NCBI GenBank assembly: GCA_004519485.1
Contig: CP038108.1
Coordinates: 372,001 to 436,000 of the forward strand
Direction of reading: 5' to 3'
Source of the DNA: Nannochloropsis oceanica
Taxonomy: Eukaryota > Sar > Eustigmatophyceae > Eustigmatales > Monodopsidaceae
DNA length: 64,000 nt
The position numbers and the translations under genes are program-made. The notes beneath the pieces are model-generated. The model saw nothing but the letters and a program-made list of their open reading frames with translations. It was not told where the DNA came from and did not search any database. Positions 1 through 10,446 of the stretch are shown piece after piece. Position 1 is the stretch's first letter. Each line of letters opens with the position of its first letter.

Positions 1-1
1 A

Positions 2-1534
2 CTGCAAGAGTCCCGGCGGCGCGTCGTCGGTCTCTCCGATCAGCTTGACTTTCACATGCAGGAGAATGAGCGCCTCGCGAGGGAGACGGGGACACTCCGT
101 ACTGAAGCGCAAGCAACAGCCAAGGAGTTACAAGCAGCTCGAGCCAAGATTCATTGTCAAGCCCACAAAGAAAGGGTTTACGATGATGTCGCTGCCCGTC
201 TCGATGCCGCTGAGAAAACCAACGCTGACCTTCAAGCCCAATTCATTCAGCAAACCGCTGCGTTGGCTCAGGCCAAGGCCGCTCATGATGCGATGCAGAA
301 GCGTGCTGCCGAGGCCATCCACTGTCAAGACATGTTAGTCTTAGACAAAAACTTTCTGTCCAAGGAGCTAGAGAAAGTACAAGCCGAACACAGCGCAACG
401 CTACACGACCTCCATCTCTCAAAAGATAAGGCGCAGAAGCTGACCTTGGCCAGTGAGGCGTGGAGCCAGCAGCTGCAAAATGTCAAGGACGAAGCCCAAC
501 AAGCCTATCAGCTGCATTTGGATGAGGAGCGATGTCGGATAACGGCCGAGCAAGCGGGCAATAGAAGGACTTCCCAAGAGGTGTGGGAGCGTGAGACGAC
601 CGTGCTGCGGGAGGCTCGGCAGGAAGCTCTGTTGCAAGCAGACCGCAGCCGGCAGGAGCTCCACACGCTGCGACATGCACACGAAGATCTAGTGCTACAA
701 TTGGCAAAGCAAAATACCAGTGCCCAGGCCACCATGGCCTCATTGAGAGCTGAAATTAAATGCAAGGCTTATCACTTAGCGAGGGTAGAAGCCCTGCTGG
801 AGGAGAAGTGCCGGACGTTTACATCCATACAAGATATACTGGTCACGACGCAGACACAATACCAAGATTGCCGGGATTCCTTGATACGATTGGAGGCCCG
901 GGTGGCTCTGAAAGAGCACGAGCTGTCTGTAGCTTTGGAGAAGGTCCGGTCGTACGAGGTCCTTGAGACGCAGCTGGATGCAGCGGTGTCCTCGGTCAGG
1001 GCACGTGGGAGGGAGGGTAGGAGGCAGGGTAGGCAATGGATTGGCTCGGTTCCTCGGCGAATGCAGCATGCCATTTTGTTGGCGACGCGTTTGCGGGATC
1101 GCGATGAAGAAATGATTGTCGTGCAAAAGGCGCAAGAACGCGCTCAGGAGGAAGCGGAAGGGTTGCGGCGGCAGGTCGGTGAGCTGCAAGAGCTTTTGCA
1201 TCATTCCTCACAACCGGGGCGGTATGTGGTGGAGTTACTCCGGGAAAAAGATAGAGAGGTGGAAGGGATGAAACATCAGTGGCAGGTGATGAAGACAAGG
1301 GCGGAGGTGGCGGAGGCGCAGGTGCAGCAGCTTCAGCTAGAAAGATCAAAGGAGAAAGAGACCACGCGACGAAGTTGGCGCAGAAAGGAGGAGAAGCTAA
1401 TGGATGAAGACAGGATAGAAAAGAAGGAGAAGGGCAGGCAAAGGCTGAATCAGCGCCTTGTCAAGCATTTGTTGCTCATGACAACGGCGCCGTGTGGAAA
1501 TGGCAGAGGCCCGAGGTGGCACACTAAACGTTAA
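2..1534 (+). CDS. PIBF1/CEP90-like coiled-coil protein, 3' part (5' end outside window)
   Basis: The frame is open from the first bases of the window to a TAA at 1532-1534, so the gene starts upstream. The whole product is heptad-rich coiled coil. Several stretches match the C-terminal half of animal PIBF1/CEP90 in order, as I recall that family: 'ERETTVLREARQEAL' resembles its 'ERENRNLREARDNAV', 'YEVLETQLDAAV' resembles 'YEKLEKELDEII', and 'SQPGRYVVELLREKDREVE' resembles 'QQPYRYLIESVRQRDSKID'. PIBF1/CEP90 is a centriolar-satellite and basal-body protein needed for cilium assembly. The last ~70 residues are basic and lysine/arginine rich. No intron is visible in the part seen. The assignment rests on remembered sequence, not a search; a generic coiled-coil protein is the alternative. 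Confidence 0.68.
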   Translation: MQESRRRVVGLSDQLDFHMQENERLARETGTLRTEAQATAKELQAARAKIHCQAHKERVYDDVAARLDAAEKTNADLQAQFIQQTAALAQAKAAHDAMQKRAAEAIHCQDMLVLDKNFLSKELEKVQAEHSATLHDLHLSKDKAQKLTLASEAWSQQLQNVKDEAQQAYQLHLDEERCRITAEQAGNRRTSQEVWERETTVLREARQEALLQADRSRQELHTLRHAHEDLVLQLAKQNTSAQATMASLRAEIKCKAYHLARVEALLEEKCRTFTSIQDILVTTQTQYQDCRDSLIRLEARVALKEHELSVALEKVRSYEVLETQLDAAVSSVRARGREGRRQGRQWIGSVPRRMQHAILLATRLRDRDEEMIVVQKAQERAQEEAEGLRRQVGELQELLHHSSQPGRYVVELLREKDREVEGMKHQWQVMKTRAEVAEAQVQQLQLERSKEKETTRRSWRRKEEKLMDEDRIEKKEKGRQRLNQRLVKHLLLMTTAPCGNGRGPRWHTKR

Positions 1535-1925
1535 AGGGAAGGAGACCCAAAAAAAGATGGGGAAAGTGAAGAATCAATATTACTCGTGTGTGGTGACTCT
1601 CGGCAAAGTTATTCTTGTACTTGACCTTCAGTAAGCACACCCAAGCGAACAGATTGAGAATGTGCAATTCTGCAATCTTTCTCTTATTTTTGGTCTTTGT
1701 GGCCATGTCTACCGCTTTAAATTCAAGCCCCTTTTTGTCACTTCTATGTTTGCCGTCTTCTTCTTCCTCGATCTCTCCCCTGTCCCTCGACCCATTCCAT
1801 CGCCTCAAACCCCCCTCTCGCCCAACGTGCCTAAACAAATAAGAACTTTCGAGGATCTACCTCATGAAGTTCCCGCCTTTCCTCCCTTCCTCCGTCACTC
1901 CCTTACTCCCTCCCTCAATATTCTC
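1535..1925. other. Intergenic, convergent 3' ends
   Basis: About 390 bp lie between the stop of the PIBF1-like gene and the stop of the U2AF35 gene, which converge. The stretch is pyrimidine-rich on the plus strand and I see no convincing gene or RNA in it. Confidence 0.5.
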
Positions 1926-3348
1926 TCAAACCTCGTCCGCAGCTGCTGCCCCTTCTCCCACCATCGGCTGCTCTTCTTGCACTCCCCCACCATTTGTCCC
2001 CCCCAGCACCTCCTCACCCTCCTCTTTCTTTTTCCCCGCTGTCTCTCCTTCTGCCCCGTCCTCTTCTCCTTCTCTCGCCTCTCTATCCCTTTCCCCCTCC
2101 CTTCCCGCACTCCCACTGCGACTCCTCTCCCTCTTTTCTCCCCCCTCCTCCGATCGACTTCTACTCCTGCTCCTCCTCTCCCTCCTCCTCCTCGCCCGCC
2201 TTTCCAGGTCCCTCCTCAAGCCCCGCCCGATCGTCTTGACGTGCAAAAAGTTGCAATACGGGCCATAGCTACACTGCCCTTCATCATACTGACGGCATCT
2301 CGCTTCCCTGAAATCTGTGACTGGTGAGAACTCCACCTGCAGTGTCTGTCCTGCGTAATAACGACCATTCAGCCCTTGTCGCGCTTCGTCGGCCTCTTCC
2401 TCGTCCGAAAACTTGGCATAGACGTTCCCGATCATGTGCTCGCCTAAGTTGTCACACACGTGCATTCCTTCCAAATGTCCGAATTTGGCTAGTTCCTACA
2501 AAAGAGAGGGGCACGAGAGAGAGGGGGGGGCAGGAAGTTAAATAATGGTTGGGGAAGGAAGGGGCAACCAGAAAAGATCAGCGCAAGACATGTTTGTGTG
2601 AGAGTCAAGAAGTAGGTATTCGAGAGAAATCTTCCACAAATAAAGGCAGACAGGGACCACCAAAGACAAACATCACGCAAATAGAGCAAATGCACCCACC
2701 TCATAGACTTCCTCAAAGAAGTCCTCGAAATCCTCCAAGCCCTCCTGATTCGTCTTATCATGCGCCCCCTGCGGTGCCGCCCGCTCCCCCCGCGCTGGCG
2801 CCGTAAACAAAGCAGACGAGGGATTCTTGTACATATGCCTCAATAGCAACGTCTGCGAGAAGGGTGGCTTATTGTGCTTACGCGAGCACCGTTCTCCGTG
2901 GCGGCAAGCCCCAATCTTAAAGTAGAAGGGGCAGTTGACCTTGTCTTCCTCCGTGCCGTGGATGCGAGCCAAGTGTTCGGCGCCGCCTTTGGCATTCCCC
3001 AGGTGCCGATCGCGCCAGTGGCGCCCGCCTTCATCGCGAGGGCCTATTGTTATTTCAGGAAAAGCGGGAGGAGGAAAAGGAAAGAAGGAGTGAGTACGGA
3101 CGGATGACGATCGATAGGAGCAGGGACAAGACAAGTCAGCCTTTCCCGCACAAGTAAAGAACGCCCCACCCTCACACACACACATGTCATACCAACACGA
3201 GTAACGTACCGCGTCGGTCGCCGCCGCCTCGCCGGTCCCCGCCCCGGCGGTCTTCATAGTAGCCTCCTCCCCCTCCTCGATCACGCCCGCCGCGGTCGCC
3301 ACGGTCCCGGCCGTAATCCTCTCCGCCACCGCGCCCGTAGTGGCTCAT
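1926..3348 (-). CDS. U2AF1: U2AF35, small subunit of U2 snRNP auxiliary factor
   Basis: Three exons on the minus strand: 3348-3210, 3043-2700 and 2495-1926, with GT-AG ends and matching phases (1 and 0), giving 350 residues. U2AF35 recognises the AG of 3' splice sites together with the large U2AF subunit. The order is: Gly/Arg/Asp-rich N-terminus (~46 residues), first CCCH finger ('[20 protein letters not shown]'), a divergent RRM/UHM ('[19 protein letters not shown]'), second CCCH finger ('[19 protein letters not shown]'), an Arg-rich block with an RS stretch, and a Glu/Gly-rich acidic tail of ~60 residues. Animal U2AF35 starts almost at the first finger and ends in an RS/Gly domain, so both the RGG-like N-terminal extension and the acidic tail are unusual. 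The start codon at 3348 is the only ATG that gives a phase-consistent first exon. Confidence 0.95.
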
Positions 3349-3871
3349 GCTTGGTGCTTAAGAATGTCTGAGAGAAACGTCTGTGTGTGCGGGAAAAGAG
3401 AGGAGGGACAGTGAGCTTGGTGGAATCCACAAGCGACTTGCTTATTCTTCATGGTGATAAGAGTGGGCAGAGAAAGAGTTAGGCGGGCAGGGACGAGAAT
3501 CCAGCAACAATCTGCGTATTTGTAGCCAGGGACTGAGGAGTTGTAAGGTAGCTTGTATGCAATGAGTGCGAGGGACAAGGGTGGTGTAAAAAGCCAAAAG
3601 GCATACAAGCTTCTGTGCGTGTTGTCTGTTGCCTTCCTGGTGTGTTGTCATCGACGCCCCGGCGTCCCTTCAGCTTTCCAAAGCAGAGTACTTAACATAC
3701 GGCACTCATACGGCACTCACACTCACACTCTCGTCCCACAATCGCACAGCAGGCGCACGCTGTCTCCGAACTTGCCCCTAGACCACAGGTTTTCCTCTAG
3801 AGCACGCACCGAGTCTTGTCTTCCTCTTGAAAGACACTCTTCCGCAACTCGACCTCCCCACTCCGCCCGCG
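3349..3871. promoter_or_regulatory. Divergent intergenic region between U2AF35 and the SMIM4-like gene
   Basis: About 520 bp separate two divergently transcribed genes, so promoters of both should lie here. No coding sequence is convincing. A short CA-rich stretch sits near 3705-3732. Confidence 0.4.
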
Positions 3872-4351
3872 ATGCGCTCATTCCTCCAAATCGTGGTCAG
3901 GGTCGTCCCTGCCTGCATGCTGGTGGGCGCAGGCATGGAACTTTTCATGCTTAATACTGGTTTCTGTAAGTGCTGCAGAGTGTGTCGGGTCTTGAACTTT
4001 TTTGAGTTTGGTGTTCTGCTTTTGCCTTCCCACCCGTGCGACCCCCCTGACGTGGTTTGCATTTATATATACATGCAAACCACGATGCAGCATAACACCA
4101 CCTCCTCTTTCTTCTCCAGTACTGTAAGCTGTGTCTTCACACATCCTGTGTCTATCCCATGCTTTCTTCCAGTCAATCTCTCCTCCCTTGCCTCACTTAC
4201 CAGTTCCCTTTAACTTCCACCTCTCTCTTCCCTTTCCCCGTCAGACGACGTGGCCTTGCGGAAGGAAGCCGAGAGACGCATCGAGCAAGTCAAGGAACGG
4301 GAGGCATTAAGCCGTCAAATGGAAGACACCAAACGAAAGCAATTGGAGTGA
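3872..4351 (+). CDS. SMIM4/UQCC5-like small mitochondrial complex III assembly factor
   Basis: Two exons, 3872-3965 and 4245-4351, joined at a GTAAGT donor and a CAG acceptor in phase 1, encode 66 residues, close to the ~70 of animal SMIM4 (UQCC5). The product has one N-terminal membrane segment with the family-like 'GAGMELFMLNTGFYDV' (compare 'GGTMEWIMIKV...FYDV' in SMIM4) and a charged 'RKEAERRIEQVKERE' tail. SMIM4/UQCC5 is an inner mitochondrial membrane protein linked to complex III assembly and cytochrome b synthesis. An in-frame ATG at 3827 would add 15 residues; 3872 was chosen because it places the membrane segment at the family position. The intron splits the conserved FYDV motif, so ORF-only annotation would miss this gene. 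Confidence 0.8.
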
Positions 4352-4831
4352 GGTCTGGGCGCGTTAAAGACAATGTATGCACGTCCACAAGCATAGAAGC
4401 CATGGGGTAGCTGTGTATGTAAAAAACCAAAGTGGAACATGTACATAATACAAGTCTACATTAATACAAGGTTTTTACTTTTATTTTCCACCCGTTGCTT
4501 TCCTTCTTCTCCTCTCCCTTTTCCTGCCGTCTTTTTCCAATTCGTGGAAAGTCGTGAACGCACACGTCACCACTTAGACAGTACAAGAAAGTTAAGTTTT
4601 TGGGGAATTTGGCTTCTGCACACATTTAAGATTACTAATAAAAACACACAGTCAAGAATTTAAAAATTGCAAGTTTTGTATTCTCTGCTACTCCCTCCCT
4701 CCCTCGCATTCTACCCTGGGAGAACACGTCTTCTCCTTTCTTCCCTCCTTCCCTCCTTCCCTCCCTCCCTCCTACCCTGCTCCGGACTGTGTCTCGCCAG
4801 AAAGAAATTTCTTCCTTCTCTTCCCCCTGTT
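4352..4831. other. Intergenic, pyrimidine-rich
   Basis: About 480 bp between the SMIM4-like stop and the end of the villin-like locus. It holds CCCT/CCTT-rich stretches near 4686-4775 and nothing that reads as a gene. Confidence 0.5.
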
Positions 4832-5034
4832 TCAAAACAACCCCGCCCCTTTCTTCAATGCCACCTGTCTACATTCAGGCAACGCATAAAACTCGGCCTT
4901 GCTCCTCCCACTAAAGGCAGCTGTAAACTCCGAGTCTGACAAGAGCGCCTCTTTCTTGGTCGGGTCCCCCAAGGCTACCTTAGACGAGGGGACAGCAGAC
5001 GAAGAAAAGGCGGGAAGAGGGCTGCTGTTGCTGC

Positions 5035-5072
<38 letters not shown>

Positions 5073-8013
5073 ATGTTGCTGCTGCTGCTTCTTTTCTTAT
5101 TGTTGGTGATAGCGTTTGTGGTGCGAAGAGGAATTGGCTTGCTTCTATCGACATGGGCCGTGTTGGAGGGAGAGATGGCGGCAGTTACCATTGTGGTCAC
5201 CACTGATATTGCTACTGCTGCTGCTTTTATGGACGTAACTTGTCTGACTAGAACGAATTGTCGGTACCAGCGAAGACGAAGCTTTGGCAGCCAGAGCTGC
5301 AGCTGCCTCCTTGACGCTCCCTCGACCTCATTGCTCTTCTTGCTCTTTCATATCCCCTACCTTCCGTCCCTTCAACTTCTGCTGCTTCTGCTGTTGCTCC
5401 TGCACCTGCTTTGGCTCCTGCTCCTCCTGTTGCTGTTGCTGCTCCTGTTCCTGATGCTCTTGCCCCTGCTGCTCCTGCTGCCGCTCCTCCTGTTGCTGTT
5501 GCTGCTCCTGTTCCTGCTGCTCCTGCTCCTGCAGCTGCTCCACTTCCTGAGCTTCCTTCTGCTTCTTCTCTCTCTGCGTGTAAGGGTGCCACAGTCTCCT
5601 TATACAATTTTACAACGACCCCCCCCCCCTCCCTCCCTCCCTCCACCCCAAAAAATGCTGCATGAGATATCGGCGGTTCATTCCCCCGCACTCACCCTCA
5701 CAATCGGGCTGCCTGCGTCCCTCCCGTCAGCAACCTGGTCAATGTATGCCTGGGCTATCTTTACAGCTGATGCCTTCCCCACCTCATTTGCCCCCGACCC
5801 CACCCAGAAAAATCCGTTTCGAAGATATCAAACACAAACACATCCTTATCGCTCTCCTCTTAATCCACCTGCGCAAAATTCACGATCTCCTCTACCTTCA
5901 TCCTCCCCTTCGCATCGCTAACTTGGAACATCCTTGGATCCCGAGGGGCCACCTGCCCTCCCGTCCCTTTCTCTAGGCTTCCCAAGCTCGTCCAAAACTC
6001 ATACGGTTCCTCCCCCTCTTCCACCACCTCCATCCCTCCCTCCTCCCCTTCCTCCATCCCCACCTCCACCTGCTGCGTCAACATGACCTCCCCCAGCACC
6101 ACCGTTGCCTCCCTCTCTGCGGCTTTGCTCCATTTAATCGTCCTGGGGCAAAGACAAAACAAAACAATCGCCCGAATTGAGATTTTGGGGCGTTGTGGGC
6201 ATTTGGACAGCGCATACATTCTCCAGCGTGGTCCCCTTGACATGAAACAAGGCCGGTGCCAGCAGCAGCAATCGACGCAGTAGTGGCAGAAGCCTTCCCT
6301 TTTTCCTCCATCTTGGACCCTTGTCGCTGTCTGGCGCTACGAAAGCCGCTCTCCACGCTCCCTGTGTGCACGACCAACTGTCCCTTAAACAATCGCCGAA
6401 AATGCGCGGGCTCCTTCCCTTAAACCACCCTCACTTGCACGGGAACCCTTCCCTGCATCCCGTCCAACCCGATGGCCAACAACGCACACGCGCTCTATTC
6501 ATCCACACTGCCTCCTGTGCCCTGCCACGTGTAGGTTATCTGATTCTCCCTCGCCTCCTTTGAACATGTGTACAGAACCAAGTAGGAATCGCTGCTGAAA
6601 AAGTGTCCGTGCTGAGAGGGAGGAACCTCGACCTTTTCCTTTTTCTCCACACACCACACCTGCACCTTACCTTTCCCGTTATCCCCCTCTTCAATTCCAT
6701 CTCCTTCTCCTGCTGCAGCTGCTGCTGCTGCTCCTTTATCCAGCATGGCCTTGCTTCAGTCGACTGGATCGCCTTCCGTGGTGGCGAGGGAGGAGGAAGG
6801 GCCACACCGCTGCTGGCGCTGCTGTTGATCCAGCTGCTCCCCATGCCCATGGGCAAGGGGGCGTTCCACTCAGCAAAATAACTTCGGAGGGAGGGAAGGA
6901 AGGAGGGAGGAAGGCAACAAATCCAAATTCGAATTTGAAAGCTTGTTACTTTCTATTTATTGGGAGCAGGGTACATCGAGGATGACGGGAATGTAGGGAG
7001 GAATCCGACGGACGGAGTAGCCGGCGGGGTCGGACATTAATATTAAAGCCCTTACCTGATATGTACCGCCATCTCCCCCCCTTTCATCACCCGCTTCACG
7101 GGCATGTTAATATCGACCGATGGGATTTCTCCAGGGAGGTGGTCGCCAAGCGTATCCCCCCCTCTTTTTCTTCGGCCGTCGTCCCTTTCCCCACCCACAC
7201 AGACACCCCACCTTAACGTCAACTTCCCACTCATCTCCGACACACGAACAAGCGATATCTTCTCACTCGCCGTCTCCTCAGCCACTATGTCAGCCCCTCC
7301 CTTTTTCGTCACAGGCTTCCTCTCCTCCCCAAATGCCGTCCCAAAATCCTTGTACTTGTTCTCATCATCCTTCTCCCATTCGTTGACAAGGATCAAATCT
7401 GCACGTCCACTGAGTTCCATATCGCGGATGCGCAAAATAAGCTCCAAAACCTTAGTCTTCTCGGCTCGATTCGCCTCGGGCACATGGTACAAATAGAGTT
7501 TAAGTCCCTTGTCCAACATAAAGCAATCGCCCATGTTCAGGCTGCTGTGCGCGAGAGGGACTTCCGTGGCATGCGCCATGCGAGCGCCTTTGATGTGCAG
7601 CATGCGGATTGGCCAGACGTCGCGTTCCGCCTTTCTTAAACCGCTCTTGACCCCCCCAGCCAGGTATCGGAGGTCACCCGTCGTTTGAAATACGACATAA
7701 ACACGGCCGACTCGTGCCCCTGTGTCTCACGGTACTGCACTGCGACCCCATCCAACGCATCATCGAGTTCCACTGCTGTGAAAGCAGCCACTCCAATCTC
7801 GTCCTGGCTGCTTCGGAGCCCAACCAGAACTGGACCGAGTGTTGAAGGGCACTAGACTTTTTCTGTGTAGTAGCTAAGAATGTAGGCATCGAAAAAGAGC
7901 CCCGTCACGGCCTCCTGCCTCACGGGCTTTAGGTTCTCGATGCGCCATAGCTCGAGCCCCGGGGTGCTGCCAGAGACTCGGAAAGCTGGGTCGACGGCGG
8001 GTAAGGCCACCAT
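4832..8013 (-). pseudogene. Villin/gelsolin-superfamily gene, multiply disrupted
   Basis: On the minus strand, translations in changing frames give a villin in correct order: G1 ('PGLELWRIENLKPV', '[15 protein letters not shown]', '[17 protein letters not shown]'), G2 ('GDCFMLDKGLKLYLYHV', 'IRDMELSGRADLIL'), a shortened G3 ending 'SYFAEWNAPLP', G4 ('SQHGHFFSSDSYLVLYT', 'GKEPAHF'), G5/G6 ('EPYEFWTSLGS', 'EEIVNFAQVD', 'AVKIAQAYIDQV'), a Glu/Gln-rich linker and a villin headpiece ending 'RQVALKKGAGLF' at the stop (4832). Villins cap, sever and bundle actin. Breaks include frame changes near 7860, 7803, in the C-run 7651-7657 and in the A-run 5808-5812, plus in-frame stops at 6495-6497, 6420-6422, 5860-5862 and 5328-5330. 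One intron (about 7051 to 6886) still joins in phase. Most of the G3 core is missing. Neighbouring genes have clean frames, so decay is likelier than poor sequence, though homopolymer errors could explain some shifts. Confidence 0.8.
5029..5094. repeat. (CTG)n trinucleotide repeat
   Basis: About 20 near-perfect CTG triplets on the plus strand, interrupted by one ATG and one TTG. On the minus strand they read as a poly-Ser tract just before the villin headpiece. Confidence 0.9.
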
Positions 8014-8449
8014 CGCTCGCTCATAACAATGCTTTGGAAGTTGCCTGTGTTGCAGAGAAGTGGAGACGGTGAATGTTGTGAGTTGGAGAGAACGAGCACA
8101 CGATACGACCAGGTACCGGCACAGCACAGGCCCTAGTACATTAATTGCCATCCCTCTGGTGATCAATAATGGCAAAACTTACACAGGAAGCCACGCCGAC
8201 GACAAGCAGTAGAAACGCCGTCGAAAGCCGGAGGGCGATGTCCGGAGGGCAATAGCTCGTGCGGGCCGTCCGAGACGTAGGCAAGCTACCATACCTTTGC
8301 TTTTGTGCTTTGGTAAAGTCACGCGTCTGCTCATTGTCACAGTCAACAATAGAAAAATTTCCCACCCACCTACCCCCGCGACACCACAGGAGCCAAGCCC
8401 CCCATCCCCCCCCGGCAGAGTAAAGTCAGCCAGCCAAGGCCAAAGCGTC
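8014..8449. promoter_or_regulatory. Divergent region between villin-like locus and TRM7
   Basis: About 435 bp between the first villin codon (8013, minus) and the TRM7 start (8450, plus). An open plus-strand frame from 8297 runs into TRM7, but it encodes a Pro/Ser-rich stretch absent from the family and is more likely leader. A possible 3' splice site (CAACACAG on the minus strand near 8050) suggests the villin transcript had a 5' noncoding exon here. Confidence 0.4.
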
Positions 8450-9549
8450 ATGGGCAAGGTGGTGCGGGATCTGTATTACCGCAGGGCCAAAGAAGTGGGC
8501 TTCCGCGCTCGCAGCGCCTTCAAGCTGCTGCAATTGGACACAGAATTCAGCCTCTTTCAAGGCGTACAAAAGGCAGTGGACCTCTGTGCGGCCCCAGGGA
8601 GTTGGAGTCAAGTGTTGGCCACACGGCTCTACCCGAATAGCACGTTGGGAAAGGAGATCGAGGGGGAACGGGAGCGGATCGTTGCCGTGGACTTGCAAGA
8701 GATGGCGCCGATTCCCGGCGTGCGGCAGCTGCAAGGAGACATCACCTTGCAGGTGAGGGAGAGGGGAGGAAAGTGCGCTCGGTGTGGAGGTAGGCAAATG
8801 AAGGGGGAAGAGGTAGAGAGAGGGCCCGGCTCTGGCACTATATTAGCATTTGCACGATATTGTTTTGAATGAATTAATTTGCGCATGGAATAGCAAGGCT
8901 AGAGGAGTGGAGGGGGCGAGAAAGCGCTGTTGGATGCGGTGTACGTGTCGTGAATGAACCCACCTCCTCTACGCATCAATCCCTTAATAATGTTTTCCTT
9001 CCTTTTTTCTCACTCCTCTCCGACACCACCATATAGATAACGGCCGACACTATCATCGGACACTTTGGCGGGGAACGGGTGGACCTGGTGGTGTGTGACG
9101 GCGCCCCAGACGTGACGGGCCTACACGATATGGACGAATTCCTTCAAGCCCAACTCATGTTTGCCGCACTCACCATCACTACACATGTTCTCAAAAATGG
9201 AGGCAAATTTGTCGCCAAGGTTTTTAGAGGACGTGATCTGACCCTGCTGGCGGCGCAATTGCGTCTGTTTTTTGAGAGTGTGACAGTTGCAAAACCAGCG
9301 AGTAGTCGCGCCAATTCAAGTGAGTGTTTTGTGGTGTGTGAGGGGTTCTTGGGGCCGGTGCCTGAGCATGGCTACATCCCCCAGATGGTCGTGTCAACTT
9401 CTACTACCACCGCAACTACGACGGGGGGAGAGGAGAGGAGAGCACAAGATCCAGCGTATGGCGGAAGCGCGTCGGGAAGGATGGTGGGGCCCTACGTGGA
9501 ACGGGGGGATTTGTCGGGTTTCGAGGTAGCAGCAGCCACCACGTCTTGA
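8450..9549 (+). CDS. TRM7: tRNA 2'-O-ribose methyltransferase TRM7/FTSJ1
   Basis: Two exons, 8450-8752 and 9037-9549, phase 0 at the junction, giving 271 residues (yeast Trm7 has 310). The protein methylates the 2'-OH of residues 32 and 34 in the anticodon loop of certain tRNAs, using SAM and auxiliary partners (Trm732/Trm734 type). Visible landmarks are the N-terminal '[21 protein letters not shown]' type start, the SAM motif I '[15 protein letters not shown]', '[14 protein letters not shown]', '[16 protein letters not shown]', and 'KVFRGRD'. The K-D-K-E tetrad of RrmJ/FtsJ enzymes fits the Lys in the ARSAFKL motif, the Asp of VCDG, the Lys of AKVFRG, and the Glu of 'VVCEGF'. The start at 8450 follows the family; an upstream in-frame ATG at 8297 adds a non-conserved 51 residues. 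The C-terminal ~60 residues are low complexity. Confidence 0.95.
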
Positions 9550-9885
9550 CATTCGAATAGTGGGGGATATAGCATTTATTCCAAATGTGTATTTTAGAAG
9601 TAAGAAGGGTGGTGTACAAATAAATAGTAAACCAGAAATATCACTACTGACCTGTATACACCGCTCCCTGCACTCTAATGTATGTTTCTTTCCATTTTTC
9701 CTCTCGCGATCGCTGGCATATTGCCGAGCATGCTTCTACATTAAACAAAACACCGCCATAATTTTGTAAAACACTTGAATTCACCGACCCACGTTCAAGC
9801 ATTCCTTTATAATGACTCAGTTTCTGTATCGTACTTTATATCTTTATCCCTTTACCCTTCCCATCACTCTTATTGGCCATCTAAT
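9550..9885. other. Intergenic, convergent 3' ends, AT-rich
   Basis: About 335 bp of AT-rich sequence between convergent genes; probably the two 3' UTRs. No gene seen. Confidence 0.5.
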
Positions 9886-10446
9886 CTACTTGCTCTTGCG
9901 AGTCTCGTCCTCATTGCGAGCATCCAACGAGTCCCAGAAAGAAGTCCCTCCCTCTTCCAGTTCATGCTGCTTAAGTTCCACTGTTACAGCGGACTGTTGT
10001 TGAGGCAACGACACAGCGGATTGTAGTTGGGGCAAGGGCCAGCCTAATGTACGATACACTCGTTTCTTTGCGGCGAAACAGAGATGCCTCGTAATACGCT
10101 GAGTTTTGGGGTCTGATGCAATTGCCCAAATTATGTAGGCCACAACAGGAAGTACTGAGAAGAAAAAGACGACTTTGATGGCGGTGAGGAAAGCTCCAAA
10201 TTGTGCCCCATGCGTGGGCGTAGGTCGTGTGCGTCGGGCCTTCTTCCGGTGGTGATGTGTTGCCGTTTTAGTGTTAAAGTGAGTCTTAGAATGGGCTTTG
10301 GCCCCTCTTGATTTGCGGCGGTTATGGCTTGTCACAGCCACGGCATCGTCTATGAAGCTTAGGAATAGGAACAGGCTATTGAGGACGACAAAGAAAGTTA
10401 CGAGCCACTGCCGCGGGGGTATATGCGGAGAAGGAGAAGATGTCAT
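9886..10446 (-). CDS. Hypothetical two-helix membrane protein
   Basis: A single-exon minus-strand frame of 186 residues if started at 10446; the frame stays open to an ATG at 10659, but those extra 71 residues are low complexity. The chosen start gives an N-terminal hydrophobic segment ('WLVTFFVVLNSLFLFLSF') that could be a signal anchor, then a very basic His/Lys/Arg/Thr-rich loop, a second membrane segment ('AIKVVFFFSVLPVVAYIIWAI') and a basic then acidic tail. I recognise no family. The head-to-head arrangement with the WD40 gene (about 275 bp) suggests a shared promoter region. It could be a short membrane protein of mitochondria, ER or plastid; the sequence does not decide. Confidence 0.5.
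   Translation of the reverse strand: MTSSPSPHIPPRQWLVTFFVVLNSLFLFLSFIDDAVAVTSHNRRKSRGAKAHSKTHFNTKTATHHHRKKARRTRPTPTHGAQFGAFLTAIKVVFFFSVLPVVAYIIWAIASDPKTQRITRHLCFAAKKRVYRTLGWPLPQLQSAVSLPQQQSAVTVELKQHELEEGGTSFWDSLDARNEDETRKSK

Noticed and set aside
4899-5921. 340-residue Leu-rich plus-strand ORF
   Set aside because: Poly-Leu is the complement of the Ser/Gln repeats in the villin linker; the minus strand carries recognisable headpiece and G6 sequence.
4832-8013. Alternative genetic code or programmed frameshifting to explain the villin-like locus
   Set aside because: Neighbouring intact genes end at TAA, TAG and TGA, and the shifts are several and lie at different kinds of sites; decay or sequence error is simpler.
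9775-10026. Short plus-strand ORFs opposite the small membrane-protein gene
   Set aside because: Low-complexity shadows with no start context or family.
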